Assembly: GCA_033002965.1 (NCBI GenBank)
Contig: JAURVB010002012.1
Span: 20,565 to 84,564 of the forward strand
Length of the DNA stretch: 64,000 nucleotides
Reading direction: 5' to 3'
Source: Piper betle
Lineage: Eukaryota; Streptophyta; Magnoliopsida; Piperales; Piperaceae
The position numbers and the translations under genes are program-made. The notes under the pieces are model-generated. The model did not search any database. It was not told where the DNA came from and saw nothing but the letters and a program-made list of their open reading frames with translations. This document shows positions 1 to 11,342 of the stretch, piece after piece; position 1 is the stretch's first letter; each line of letters begins with the position of its first letter.

Positions 1-489
1 CCAGACAGAGTGATATCAGTGTATGCTCATCTTCATTGTTAGCTTTGCTTGAGAGTCTACCACAACAGTAGTAGTCATGTGAGTCAAGATTAGTGCCACA
101 AATCGGTACAAGATGGCAGGTCACACACCACTGAAGAGCGGACGAGACATGTGTCAAACCTCATTATGAGTCCCCGTAGACTTGAGGGGAGACAGTGGTT
201 CTTTGGGTTGTTTGAACCCCGCCCGTTTAGAAGTGCGTGACTAATACGGTATCAAGAAACACGTACCTACTGTTAGCTGATTGAACTAGGGCCACTTAGG
301 AGCTATTTCTTAGATTCGTCATTGATTGACTGTTCCACAGACTGATCACTTGTGGCGTCGTAAATCGTGGTGATCTTAGAGACAAGTCCATAGACCTACC
401 GATATTGTGGCCACCTAGTACCTTACATAGGGATTTCAGCTCCCTTGCCCTTTACACGATACCCTAACCTTATCATAGATCAGAGTGAC
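1..489. other. Unassigned intergenic sequence
   Basis: Mixed-composition DNA of ordinary GC content. I see no open frame of useful length, no tRNA-like fold and no clear repeat shared with the rest of the window. It may be the end of a repeat that continues left of the window. It stops abruptly where the AT-rich array begins near 490. Confidence 0.4.
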
Positions 490-1614
490 ACACATATTTT
501 ATATATTTTTAAATTTATTTTATAATATTGACTCGTGTCAGACCGAGTCAAGTTTTAATTACAAAATTATTTTATATTTTTTTAAATTTATTTCATAATA
601 TTAACTAGAGTAAGGACTGAGTCAAGTTTTTATTACGAAATTATTTCATTTCTTCTTAAATTTATTTAGTAATAAAAATTTATTTTGTAATAAATTTATT
701 TTGAAACAAAAACTTGACTTGGACCCTCATAGAATTGAGTCAAGTTTTTATTACAAAATTATTTTATATTTTTTGAAATTTATTTCATAGTATTGACTCA
801 TGTCGTATCGAGTTAAGTTTTTATTACGAAATTATTTTATTTTTTAAAAAAATATTTTTAATAAATTTATTTTGTAATAAAAACTTAATTTGAGTCGAGA
901 CCGAATCAAGTTTTTATTACGAAATTATTTTATATTTTTAAAATTTATTTTGTAATTAAATTTTACTAGAGTCACGATTAAGTCAAGTTTTTATTAAGAA
1001 ATTATGTTATTTTTTTTAAAAATATTTTATAATAAAAAACTTGACTCATGTCAGAATTGAGTCAAATTTTTATTACAAAATTACCCTCCCCTATTTTTTC
1101 CCCCGCCCGACCCGCCTCCTGTCCTAGTCGACGGTGCCCTGCCACTGCCGCCCTCCCGTCGCAGGCTGCCCTCCCCCTGTTGGCGGGTGTGAGCGGGGGC
1201 CAAGGGCAGCGGACGGCTGGGGCAGGGGTGGCAAGGGGGGTGGAGAAGAAATGGTCATGGGCGGTGGGTGGGGGTTGGCAAGGCATGCCAGCAGGGTGAG
1301 GGCAGTGGGGCAGGGGCGGCCGGCGAGTGAGAGATTGGTGGGGGGCAGAAGGCCAGCAAGCTGAGGGCGGTGGTTGGGGGTGGGCCCGGTCGTGGTGGCC
1401 AGTGGTCGTGGGGGGTCGGTCGCGGGTGGTGGTGGGGCTGTGGTTGTTGACAGTCGTGGGACGGCCCGCTGAAGCATGGAAATGGAGGTGGGTGGGTGGG
1501 TGGGTGGGTCTGGGGGAGTGTGGAGGGCTATTGTGGGCCGTTGGATAAGATCCAACGGCCCACAGTTAGCAACCTAAGGTGCGCTGCCAATAGTGGGTAG
1601 CGCACCATATCAAC

Positions 1615-1616
<2 letters not shown>
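490..1616. repeat. Fold-back repeat E1: AT-rich arm, GC-rich island, hairpin end
   Basis: From 490 to about 1085 the DNA is an array of diverged units of roughly 80-150 bp. Each alternates TTTTTATTAC-(G/A)AAATTATTTTAT blocks with ACTTGACTCGAGTC-like palindromic blocks, so both strands look alike. At 1085 it switches to a GC-rich low-complexity island (1085-1530). It then ends with the hairpin GGCCGTTGGAT/ATCCAACGGCC (1541-1564) and a terminal segment with GTGCGCTGCCA-like sequence, directly before a (TA)n tract. The right end matches the ends of the elements at 1768-3466 and 56786-58215. The left terminus was not found. Open frames in the island are proline/arginine/glycine-rich on both strands and are not believable genes. 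Confidence 0.65.

Positions 1617-1658
<42 letters not shown>
1617..1658. repeat. (TA)n microsatellite
   Basis: About 20 TA units follow the right end of the upstream fold-back element. A shorter TA tract at 1767-1778 precedes the next element. The 110 bp between them is plain AT-rich DNA. Confidence 0.95.
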
Positions 1659-1663
<5 letters not shown>

Positions 1664-1767
1664 ATTAATAATAATGATGATTCCAAAAATAAAAGTATTA
1701 TCAATGATTATCTAAATTCAACCATTTAACCACAAGTTACTAATTTTTTAAGTTTGCATCCTATCAT

Positions 1768-3460
1768 ATATATATATATTAAAATGTTGTTGTGCGCTGC
1801 ATGAAAATGCAACGCATCAGTAGCGCATCAATTCCTGGCCATTGGATGAAAATCCAACGGCCCGGAATCGTTTTTTAAGACTTTCCTCCCCTCCCACTCT
1901 TCACGCCGCCCCCTCGGCGCTGCCCAGCCGCCCCGCCCCCGGCCGGCCCCTCCCTAGCCAAGTCCCTCCGAGCCCCTCTTGCAGCCACTGTTCCCACCGC
2001 CCCCACCCGCATTGTTCCCCACCCACGCAAGCCCCTCCCCTCACGCCGGTTTTTGCAGCCCCCTCGGCCGCACCCCTCTCCCGGCACTACCCTGCCCCCA
2101 GCCCCGGCACTTCCCCCAGCCAACCTGTAGCCATCCCCCACCGCCCCCGCGAACAACTGCGGCGGTCCCCCCTCATCGCGTTGCTCCTCCCGCTCACGGC
2201 CGCCCGTGCTCGGCCGGCGCCACGTGTTTCCCAACAGGCCCATCCAGCCCCGCGGCAGCCGCATTGTTGGCCAGTGGCCGCCGGCGGCAAAGTCGCCGGC
2301 AGAGGGTGGTGCGCCAAAACAAAGGGAAGAAACAAGGAGGGTATTTTGGTAATAAAAACTTTACTCGATCGGACTCGAGTTAATATTACAAAATAAATTT
2401 TAAAAATAAAATAATTTCCTAATAAAAACTTTATTTGATCCCGACTCGAGGTAAAATAATTTATTACAGAATTATTTTATTTTTTAAAATTTATTTTGTA
2501 ATAAAAATTTATTCGGTAATAAATTTATTTTGTAATAAAAGCTTGACTCGGTCCAGCACATGATCGAGTTAGGTTTTTATTACAAAATTATTTTATATTT
2601 TTTAAATTGATCTCATAATATTGACTCGAATCAGATTGAATTAAGTTTTTATTATGAAATTATTTTATTTTTTAAATTTATTTTGTAATAAAAACTTGAT
2701 TCGAGTCGAGACTGAGTCAAGTTTTCATCACGAAATTATTTTAATTTTTAAATTTATTTTTAATCAAAACTTGAGTCGGTCCCGACCAGGGTCGATTCAA
2801 GTTTTTATTACAAAATTATTTTATTTTAAAATTTTTTATTTTAAAATCAATTAATTTATTTTAAAAAAATTTATTTCGTAATACGACTCTATCCCAACTC
2901 GAGTTAAGTTTTTATTACAAATTTTTTTAAAACTTTTTTTATTTTGTAATATTCACTCGAGTCGGGATAGAGTTAAGTTTTTATTACTAAATTATTTTTT
3001 TAATATATTTTGTAATAAAAACTTGACTCGGTCCCGTAGAGGACCGTGTTAAATTTTTATTACAAAATTATTTTTTATTTTTAAATTTAATTCGTTATAT
3101 TGACTTGAATCAAGCCCAAGTCAAGTTTTTATTATTAAATTAATTTATTTTCAAAAAATTTATTTTGTAATAAAAACTTGACTCGAGTTGTGACCGAGTA
3201 AAATTTTATTACGTTAATACCCTCCCTGTTTCTTCCACACCCCCCCCCTCTATTTTACTGCGACTGCGACTGCGGGAGGACGAGGGCAACCGGCAGGGAA
3301 GGTTGGGGTCAGGGCGCTCGGGGCAGGGGCGGACGGCGGGACGACGACGGGAGGGGTTGGGGGGGAAGGATTTTGATTGTGGGCGGTTGGATTTTCATCC
3401 AACGGTCCACAATCAAATGCGCAGCTGTGGGCTGCATTTTGATGTAGTGCACAGTAACCC

Positions 3461-3466
<6 letters not shown>
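1768..3466. repeat. Fold-back repeat E2 between (TA)n tracts
   Basis: The left end reads TGTGCGCTGCATGAAAATGC, then a hairpin with ATTGGATG and ATCCAACGG arms (1839-1862). The right end is its inverse: GGTTGGATTTTCATCCAACGG (3384-3405), then GGGCTGCATTTTGATG and GTGCAC. The interior holds a GC-rich island (1870-2335), a long AT-rich palindromic array (2340-3205), and a second short GC-rich island (3215-3370). It is flanked by (TA)n at 1767-1778 and 3467-3499. No transposase-like frame is visible, so it is probably non-autonomous. The superfamily is unknown to me. Confidence 0.7.
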
Positions 3467-3499
<33 letters not shown>

Positions 3500-3502
<3 letters not shown>

Positions 3503-4378
3503 TGCTTCCCTGCGCCAAAGGCAGGGAAGCGCATCTGCCCCACCTTTTATTCTGGGCCATCCGATTACGAGGACGGTCCAGATTTATTTATTTTTTTTAA
3601 AAAAATTTAATTTGATCTAGATCGTCCGACTAGAAGGACGGTCCAGATGATATGGAGGGGCGGAGGCGGAGCGTCGCCGCGGTCGCGGGGTAGGGAGGGC
3701 GCCCAGCTCTGGCCCCCGCCAGATGTGGGCACGCTGCGGGTGGGCAGCCGCGACCAGATTTGGCTGCCGCCGGCCAGATCCAGCCGCGACAGGCTGGACC
3801 TGGCCATCCCCAGGCCAGATCTGGTCGAGGGACGGCCAGGTCCAGCCTATCGCGGCTGGCGGCGGCCCTGACAGGAAAAAATTTTTGTGCCGCGGACTGG
3901 GCGGCGTCGTTCGCGGCGGGGAGCGAGGAAGAGGGAGGGGGAGGAAGCGCGTCCCATCCCCTCGCGAAGGGGTGCCGGCCGCGATGGTGGTGGTGCGACA
4001 GGGCGGCGGCGAGGGGGTGGGGGGCGATGCGGCGGCTGGACGACGGGGTCGATGGGGAACCGGACGGATGGGCGTCCGCGACTGGGCGGCGGGGAGCGAG
4101 GAGGAGGGAGGGGAGGAAGAGCCCGCCTGGTCCTGTCCGCCCTCGCCACGCCCCCCTCCCCTCGACCTCCCCCCACCCCGCCCAGCTCCCACCCGCCACC
4201 TACCACTCTCCTCCGCCCCCCATGCCGCCCTCGCCTCGCCTCGCCCGCCCGCTGGCGAAGGAGGGGGTGGTGGAAAAAAATTTTCATCAAATTTGGGCCG
4301 TCCGATCATAAGGACGACCCATATTGTCCCGGCGCAGGTAAGGGTTTCCTACCTCTTGCTGAGGAAACTTTTACCCTC
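3500..4378. repeat. Fold-back repeat E3 between (TA)n tracts
   Basis: This element differs in terminal sequence from E1/E2. Its left side carries GGGCCATCCGATTACGAGGA (from 3553) and its right side the inverse, GGCCGTCCGATCATAAGGAC (from 4296). The outer ends carry GGAAGC/GCGCC repeats and their inverse. The interior is a GC-rich low-complexity island with direct repeats of AGATCTGG and GGCCAGGTCCAGCC types (3720-3880). (TA)n lies on both sides (3467-3499 and 4379-4396). The long open frames on both strands across it are mirror low-complexity translations, so I do not call genes. Confidence 0.65.
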
Positions 4379-4396
4379 TATATATATATATATATA

Positions 4397-4943
4397 AAAG
4401 ATCGGAAACATAGGTACCCGACAAAACATTTTGTGGAATCACATCGATTCAAACATGATGGGGGAGCCCGCCCAAGATTTTGAGGACAATAAAGAGTGTC
4501 GTTAGCGAGACGTTGAGTTTGGTAAGCTTACCAAAACCGTAGCCCCAATCTGGGATCTTCCGTTTTAACCTTGCCGGCAGGTTTCCTTTGCCTCCTTTGC
4601 CCCACACGGACGTTCCAGCTGTTTTTCATATAATATTTACTACCGTAATCCAATCGGGAGTTGCATTCTAAGCACCGTGTTCTCCAATGCAGTTGGGTGG
4701 TTTTCTTTTCTTGTCTGATAAGTCGCTGCATGGCTTATAATTAATTCCCTCTCTTCCCCTTTTTGTCTCTCTTAGTTAATTAGTTATGGGTTTCTCCACC
4801 TTTGTAAGGATAATGTTTTTGTAAACTTGTCTTCTTGGTGTGCGAAGGCTAATGACCAGCAGGGACCTCGATGCCAATTTGCCAAGGGTGGTACTTTGAA
4901 CTCGGCATTTGCTCCATTGCAAGCAACGGATAAAGGGGGATCA
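4397..4943. promoter_or_regulatory. Upstream region of the ArfGAP-C2 gene
   Basis: This is the unique-looking sequence between the repeat block and the first coding exon. It contains CT-rich stretches (4748-4775) and a possible untranslated leader. The reading frame of exon 1 is open upstream to about 4827 but without an ATG. I see no clear TATA box that would fix the transcription start. Confidence 0.3.
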
Positions 4944-7133
4944 ATGACCACGATGATCCGGCATGATCAACGTCATTTTAACATAGGTGGAGGTACTTTG
5001 TTTCTTTCTGTATAGGGCATCATCGTTTCTTCAAGCGTCGTTGATCATAAGAATGAATTGCATTGCATTGTTTATTATTAATGTTTCCCAAGAGAAGGCT
5101 TTTTTTTCCTAGAGTTTAATGAATTTCTTATCTTTTTAGGCCCCATGAGAAGGCTGGAGAGTCTCTTGTATCGCTCGGGGAATCGACACTGTGCAGATTG
5201 TGGATCTCCCAACCCAAAATGGGTGTATGTATACTAGTTAATCATACGAGGCTCAAATAGCCTGGTAATTTTTGCGTCTTAAGACTATAATTATTTTCAT
5301 TGAGATTTCTGAAATCAGGTCCATAAGTGTGGGGGTTTTTATATGCATCAAGTGCGCCGGAGTACATAGGAGCCTAGGAGTACATATATCAAAGGTATCA
5401 TGTCGGAAAACTTTTGCAAGTGCAACATGTATCAATTAGTGAAAAATCTTTGAGTTCTGTCTCATTGATTATTTCTTATATGTCTCTTCACAGGTTGTAT
5501 CAGTGAAATTAGATGAATGGACAGATGAGCAAGTTGATTCATTAGAGGGTGAGGGGGAAACACTGCAATCAACGATCGATACGAAGCTTTCCTCCCCGAA
5601 AATGTTGAGAAGCCAAAACCCAATTCTACAATCGAGGAAAGATCCAATTTCATCAGGTAAGAGGAAGGAGTACGTAGATCATCACCTGATCTCTTGTCAT
5701 GAACCAGTAGAAGTTTTGAAGCCAAAACATGTTTCTTGCATAATTAGGCGAAAATACGAGCTGCAACACTTTCTAAGCTACAATTCACAAATTGGGTCTG
5801 CCCCATGGCCTTCTGCATCTAAGTTGCATTCTCCTTCCATGAAGAGTTATTTCTCCAGAAAACAAGAGAAGAAAAATTTTGAGAATCAGCAGACAAATAG
5901 CCGACTCCGTGGGCTTGGTCAGGCATTCTTGAACAGCTGGAGAAAAAAGAGTGTCGCAAAGCTTCGAGAAAAAACGCCGCGGTAAGGAGGTCGTCGTTCT
6001 CTAGACTAAAAAAGAGTAATGCTATGTTTCTCCACTTATCCAGTGACTCAATCGACCAAGTAATACCATGAAAGAAAGGATCCAATGTATCAGTGTTTTT
6101 AAGCCAGACTTAAGGAAAGTAAGTTCGCGATTATAAATGTACTTCTCGTTTTTATGTAGGTGGGAATGGTGGAGTTTTTGGGATTGATAAAGGTGAATGT
6201 TGTAAAAGGTACAAAGCTAGCAATAAGGGATATCCTAACAAGTGATCCTTATGTGATCCTCACACTGGGCAATCAAGTGAGTGCCAACTGCCACCCCTTT
6301 CTCCGGTTTTGAATCCTAAATATTGAGGAACAGTATTTTTCAGGAGTTTTATCCTTTAGGTAACAAGTTGATCATTACTCACTTTTGCAGTCTTTGAAAA
6401 CTCGCGTCATTAACAGCAACTTGAATCCTGTATGGAATGAAAAGATAATGTTGTCCATTCCAGATCCCATCCCACCTCTTCAATTGGTATGATTCATATT
6501 ACTTTCTACATGACATTTATGCATTTGCATCTGGTATCACTGCTTGATCAGCATTAGATACAAATGTAGCATTTCCTAATGACTGTTTTGATTTCTTGGA
6601 ACACATGTTCGCCTATCTCAACTTCTAAAATTTCTCATTTATTCCAAGTTTTTCTTTTTCTTTTTAACATTTTTGTTACTGCTGTTCCTTTATATCAAAT
6701 ATTAGTGTTTCATTCTTTGTTTGTGGCGTCCTGCAATATGAGATTTCATAACTCTTAAAAGCAAAAATGGCAAGATGTAAAAAGCTTGCACCATCAGATA
6801 TCAAGATATTTTTCATATTAGGATTTGATTAATCTCGTTTTTCCCCAGCAAGTCTACGACAAAGATACATTTAGTACAGACGATCGAATGGGAGAGGCTC
6901 AAATCGACATACAGCCACTGGTAGCTGCAGCAAAAGCTTACGAAAACTCAACGATGACAGAGCCCACGGTACAGCTGGGAAAATGGCTGGCTAGCGAAGA
7001 CAACAAATTAGTGAAAGATAGTGTCATATTCCTCTCAGACGGCAAGGTGAAGCAAGAGATCACGCTCAGATTGCAAAAGGTTGAACGTGGGGAGCTAGAA
7101 ATTGAACTTGAATGTATTCCTCTGAGCCAATGA
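4944..7133 (+). CDS. ArfGAP-C2 protein (AGD12/ZAC type), 8 exons, three 1-nt frame breaks
   Basis: The product is a GTPase-activating protein for Arf small GTPases in membrane traffic; the C2 domain of this family binds membrane lipids. Exons by splice sites and homology: 4944-4992, 5140-5224, 5319-5394, 5494-5656, 5748-5981, 6161-6276, 6391-6486, 6849-7133. Exons 2-3 encode the zinc finger CADC-x16-CIKC, followed by the arginine finger in GVHRSLG. Exon 4 encodes LDEW and [11 protein letters not shown]. Exons 6-8 form the C2 domain ([36 protein letters not shown]) and the family-typical tail. The frame is lost at G5 5553-5557, in exon 5 (A6 at 5943 or 5969) and at T5 6175-6179. One extra base at each restores about 368 codons; Arabidopsis AGD12 is about 340. 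The start at 4944 is the first in-frame ATG and is less certain. Confidence 0.9.
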
Positions 7134-7728
7134 TGAAGCCACGACAGGAGGATAATAGCTAGCTTTGGATTCTGTTACTATTAGGAGGATACAAGATGGG
7201 TCAGCAGCATTATCAGTTGATAAAACAGCTTTTGGTTTCTGTTAGTGGTACCAGGTTTCCTTATAAACCAGTTTCGATGTTAGTTGAAGAATCATTGACA
7301 ACAATCTCAGAACAGAAATGTCAATGGCTGATTTTCCCTCACAGTGGACGGCAAAATGACCACTTCGCAGTATTTTGATAGTTGAGATAGATAGCGTCCT
7401 CTTGTTGCCAGTGAATAAACATAAACAAGAACTATGATCAGTAATCAAAGAAGAAAACAGGTAGAAGACAGACAAGCCCTTGCTAATTGCTATACATTCC
7501 TTAAAATGTCATTTTTTCTGTTTCATTACAATCATCTAGTAAATACATATGCATGACAAACAGTCAAGCAAGATTAGGCCAGCAATGACAATCAATATCC
7601 CATTGTCAATTCCTTCTTCTTTTTTCAACATATTGTCACTCTTTGCAACACAAGGGTGGTGAATGATGATTCATCCCACAAGAGATTAATTAAAAAATGA
7701 AAACAATCGGTACTAAAAGCAATTGCTC
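7134..7728. other. Convergent 3' intergenic region
   Basis: This lies between the stop of the ArfGAP-C2 gene (+) and the stop of the glutaredoxin-like gene (-), so it holds both 3' untranslated regions. AATAAA-like signals are present on the plus strand near 7415. The short open frames here resemble no protein I know. Confidence 0.5.
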
Positions 7729-8776
7729 TCACCTGCAACAATCTGGGCACCTCACCAAGCCGTTCTCGTTGCAATCTGCACACCTTCGCAATTGATCATC
7801 TTCTTCACAGTACACCTTCCGACTGCCATTGCAATTGGCGCAGGGGACGAACCTCACACCGCCGCAACTTTGGCAGGAAAAGGCGCCGTCTTTCATAGGG
7901 AACCCTTGAAGAAGCTTAGCCAGCTCCCCCGTCTCGAGGAGCTGCCTGATCTCCTCCGCCCCGCCGACGTGCTTTCCCCGCACGAAGACCTGCGGCAAAG
8001 ATGCCGACTTTTGTCCCAGAGCGCTCAGTAGTTCCTTCCGAAATGAGGAGTCCATGGAGATGTCGCGCTCGTCAACGGCGATGCGGAATCCGGCGAAGAT
8101 GTTGAGCACGGCGCAGCAGTCCTCGTACGTCCGCCTGATACCGCGCAGCGTGGTGAAGTAGACGACGATCTTGTCGACGCCGTCGGGCAAATCGACCTTG
8201 CCGATATTGGACAAAGGCGAAACCTTGGCCGTCGGAACCACCACCGGCGGCGACGGCGGCGTCGCCATCTCAAAACGAGGCCGAGAAACCGTCACCGAGC
8301 CGGGCTTGGAGGACCTCGACTGCTTGGGCTCTTTCGAGTAGGCGGCGCGCTGGTAGACGGCAGCGACGGCGGGATCCATGTCGGCGAGAAGCGACTCCTC
8401 CGACAAGTGCTTCCAGAGCGGGCGGGCGGCGGCGGGGCGCTTGACCGGACGGTCTTCGGAGGGCGGGTGGTGGAAGGTGAGCGATCGGCGGACGGCAGAG
8501 GGCGGGGGAGAAGATGCGGAGTCGTCAAGGCCGGCCATGATGTCGGCGGCGTCGATGACGAGGGGGAGTCGGGAGGAGGGAGGGGGCGGGGAAGGGGGTG
8601 AGGTCGAGGGAGCCGAGGGTGGAGGAGGTGAGGGAGACGACGTGGTTGGAGTCGCCGCGCCGGAGGGCCGGGTGGTGAACGAGCGGGGCCGGCAACGACA
8701 GCGTGCGCACGGGCGGTGGCGCCGGCGGCGGCGAGTCGAAGAAGCGGCCCTGTGACCGAGACGCGGTGCAGCCCAT
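7729..8776 (-). CDS. Glutaredoxin-like protein with C-terminal CxxC repeats; one frameshift
   Basis: This single-exon, GC-rich gene belongs to the plant family of glutaredoxin-fold proteins with a cysteine-rich tail (like Arabidopsis At5g39865 and At3g57070). The glutaredoxin domain runs from IVVYFTTLRGIRRTYEDC to GGAEEIRQLLETGELAKLL and includes DERDISMDSSFR and SLPQVFVRGKHVGG. The usual CPYC active site is absent, as is normal in this family. Four CxxC pairs follow (CQSCGG, CANCNG, CADCNENG, CPDC), probably a zinc or metal site. The start at 8776 gives MGC, a potential myristoylation plus palmitoylation site, then the conserved LVHHPALRRGDSNHVVSLTS. This N-terminus is in a different frame from MAGLDD (8538) onward. 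The switch lies in a C-rich stretch at about 8545-8600 and needs one base fewer or two more. A longer frame starting at 8826 is open but its N-terminus is not family-like. Confidence 0.9.
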
Positions 8777-10930
8777 CTGATTCTTATTAAGAAAGGTGCG
8801 TCAAAATGAGAGGAGAAGTAAGACAAAAGACAATGTGTTGCTGTCTTGTTGGATTGGACGGTTGGGTTCCCCTCCCTTTGAGCTCTTCTCTTTACCTATC
8901 TTCTTCTTTCGCGGTCGGAGGCGTACAAGAGAAGGAATTCACAAATTCTTCCCAATGGAGAGGACTGGTGAAGGAGAAGGAAGAGGCCTGCTTTTGCTTG
9001 CAGTTTTTTTTCCTTTTCTTTTCTTCTTTTTTGTTTATTTATGTGTGTAATGAATGATGTCACACAAAGATGAAGGAGGCGTGGCGTGATTCCAATTATA
9101 TGTAGCGGACAGCATAAGTGTAAAGCGTGTTTCATTGTGGCGGTTGGAAATGGTAAGCGAGTTCAGGTGACAAACATGATCTCTGATCCTCCTCCTCTGT
9201 CAGAAATTTAGTTGCTTACAACATTGGAGTCGAAGGAAGAGGCGCCTTTGATGAGCTAATTCATTTTTTTAGTTGTCAGAAAATTTTCTTTTGACTTTTG
9301 AGGGATGGTAATAGAGTAACATCGTTTCTGGTAAAAACATGGTTTCAGATTGTTGTCCAAATTTTTAAGAAAGCCGTTGGTTTTGGGCTTGGAAAACAGG
9401 AAGGGGAGTTTATTTTTCTGTAAAGGAAGATGAAGATGTGCTGCTGGCGGCGACCATAATCAACAACTGCCTACCTAGAATGCGCGATCAATTTCCAGGA
9501 AGATGGCAGGGGCCTCCGATTCAGAATCTCAGTTTTCAGAGCATGACCGAGACTCGTCGGTGCTGGTCAGCTTTTGACGTACCCTTCCTTCCCCTGGGCT
9601 CCTTCCCGTGTACAACCACTCAATATCTTATACAATAATTAGGACCGTAATTTTAAATACTATACCCAATTTAAATACCAGGCCGGATTTATATTTTCAG
9701 GCAGACCGCGAACTGCATAGTTTAACCAGACCAGATTTAACCGAATTAATTCGGATTCCAGACATTATACCAGGTTTAATATTTAATTATATTTTACATA
9801 TTTTTAAAAAATATATAAAAACCCCCATTAATTTCCTAAGTAATATTTTTATAAAAAAGTTAGTATAAGCAAGAGCAGAGCATCATTTACATTTTACGTA
9901 AAATCTTAAATTATAAAAATGGTTGGATCATAAAGGTAATTTTGTAAAAGTAACAAAAAATTACAACTTTGATTTAGATGAATGACTAAATTTTCATGCT
10001 ATCGATATTCTTATATCAGTTGTTGCTAATACCAATCCTTTTTATTTTTATACCTATATGAAAATAAAAATATACAAGTTTTATATTACTTAATAATAAT
10101 TTTAAATCAAAATAATACTAACATTATCCAACAACATACAATCTAATGATATAAAAAGAAAACGCACACACGTACATCATAGTTTTTCCCAACTGAATAA
10201 TCAAAGATCAAACCTAATCAAGCCACAATATAATGCATGACACATTACTTAAGAAAAGTTTGTATGATTTATAACCTAAATCAAGCCCGTTTCTTCCCAA
10301 AAATTAACATGCATGGCAAATCATTTGGCCTTAACTTAATCAATTAAATAAAAAGAGCACATACACTTTTTAACTTAACTAAGTTAGGGGAAAATTATAA
10401 TATCAAAATCAGAGGATTGTAAGACAACAAATATACTATAGTCGGATTGTGGGAAGCTTAAAGTGCGATGTTAATTGATAAATGAGATACAAACAAGACA
10501 AAAATACCTTTAACAACCCATAAAACGAATTTCAACGAAGATTATCCGTCTATCGTTGCAGAAAATGAGTAAAAATTAAAATTCTACACCACATCGAATA
10601 TAGTTTATTTACAACACAAATATATCATTACGAGAACCAATATATCATTAACAATACAAAATATTTATCATAATAAATCGACGACAAGGCAGATCAAAGA
10701 ACAGATCAGAACATATAGTAAGTTTATATTTTAGAACAGATTAAAGAGCGAGCAACGAGGCACATCAGCAGCAAGGACTCTGGTGGCAGGCGAGTGCTAG
10801 CGAGGCGGCAGCGACAGCGGCAGATTGGGTATGAGATTGGGTTTATGGAAATATAGTATTATATTGAACCGCCTAGTTCGAGTATAATTTTGGTACGCCG
10901 ATTTTCACTAAAATTAGAGGCTTTTAAGTA
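8777..10930. other. Glutaredoxin-like gene upstream region and AT-rich intergenic DNA
   Basis: Positions 8777-9130 are the upstream region of the minus-strand glutaredoxin-like gene, with long CT-rich tracts near 8890-9045. From about 9600 the DNA is AT-rich with degenerate repeated words (AGACCAGATTTAACC-like, 9650-9780), possibly an old retroelement piece. Positions 9870-10900 contain no open frame or structured element I can support. Confidence 0.4.
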
Positions 10931-11340
10931 GGGTTGTTAATTGAACGAGTTAACTCGTGAATATTTAATGTTCGGTTCGAGCTTGTTACTACTATATATA
11001 TGAAATATAATAACACATATAGCTAAGATAGTTGAGATGGTAAATATTCACACTTGATGACTTAAAGGTTATAGGTATCACATTGGCCTCGTTTATTTTA
11101 AGTGAGGTACTTTTGATTTTTAATCGAGCTCTGAGCTGGGCGAATAAGATCATAAAAATTCAACAGTTTTAGTATATTTGAACTCAGTCGAACTCGAACA
11201 TATAAAAGATATTTAAATCGAACTCAAGTATATATGTTCAAAATTCGTTCGATTTTTAATCGAATTCGAACGAGTTTTAAATTATTTGAGCCAAATTCGA
11301 ATATATATTGAGCTCGGCTCACTCGCTTAATTAACACCAC
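10931..11340. mobile_element. Fold-back MITE with TA target duplication, copy 1
   Basis: Terminal inverted repeats GGGTTGTTAATTGAACGAG (left) and CTCGCTTAATTAACACCAC (right) are flanked by TA on both sides (10929-10930 and 11341-11342). Subterminal DNA is rich in TCGAACTCGA palindromes, so most of the element can fold back. The centre holds a non-palindromic segment of about 70 bp (11020-11090), with the block AGATAGTTGAGATGG followed by ACTTGATGACTT, that resembles a tRNA. TA duplication suggests the Tc1/mariner (Stowaway-like) class. It is the most diverged of three copies in the window and encodes no protein. Confidence 0.75.
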
Positions 11341-11342
11341 TA

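Noticed and set aside
1842..2396. Long plus-strand open frame (184 codons), with overlapping minus-strand frames
   Set aside because: Proline/alanine/serine-rich low complexity with equally long frames on the other strand. It lies in the GC island of a fold-back element.
3617..4483. Several overlapping frames of 150-230 codons on both strands
   Set aside because: GC-rich DNA has few stops. The translations are arginine/glycine/proline runs without any domain, inside element E3.
7729..8826. A 365-codon frame that could be taken as the full glutaredoxin-like gene
   Set aside because: Its first 80 or so residues are an out-of-frame reading. The family N-terminus (MGC...LVHHPALRRGD) is in another frame starting at 8776.
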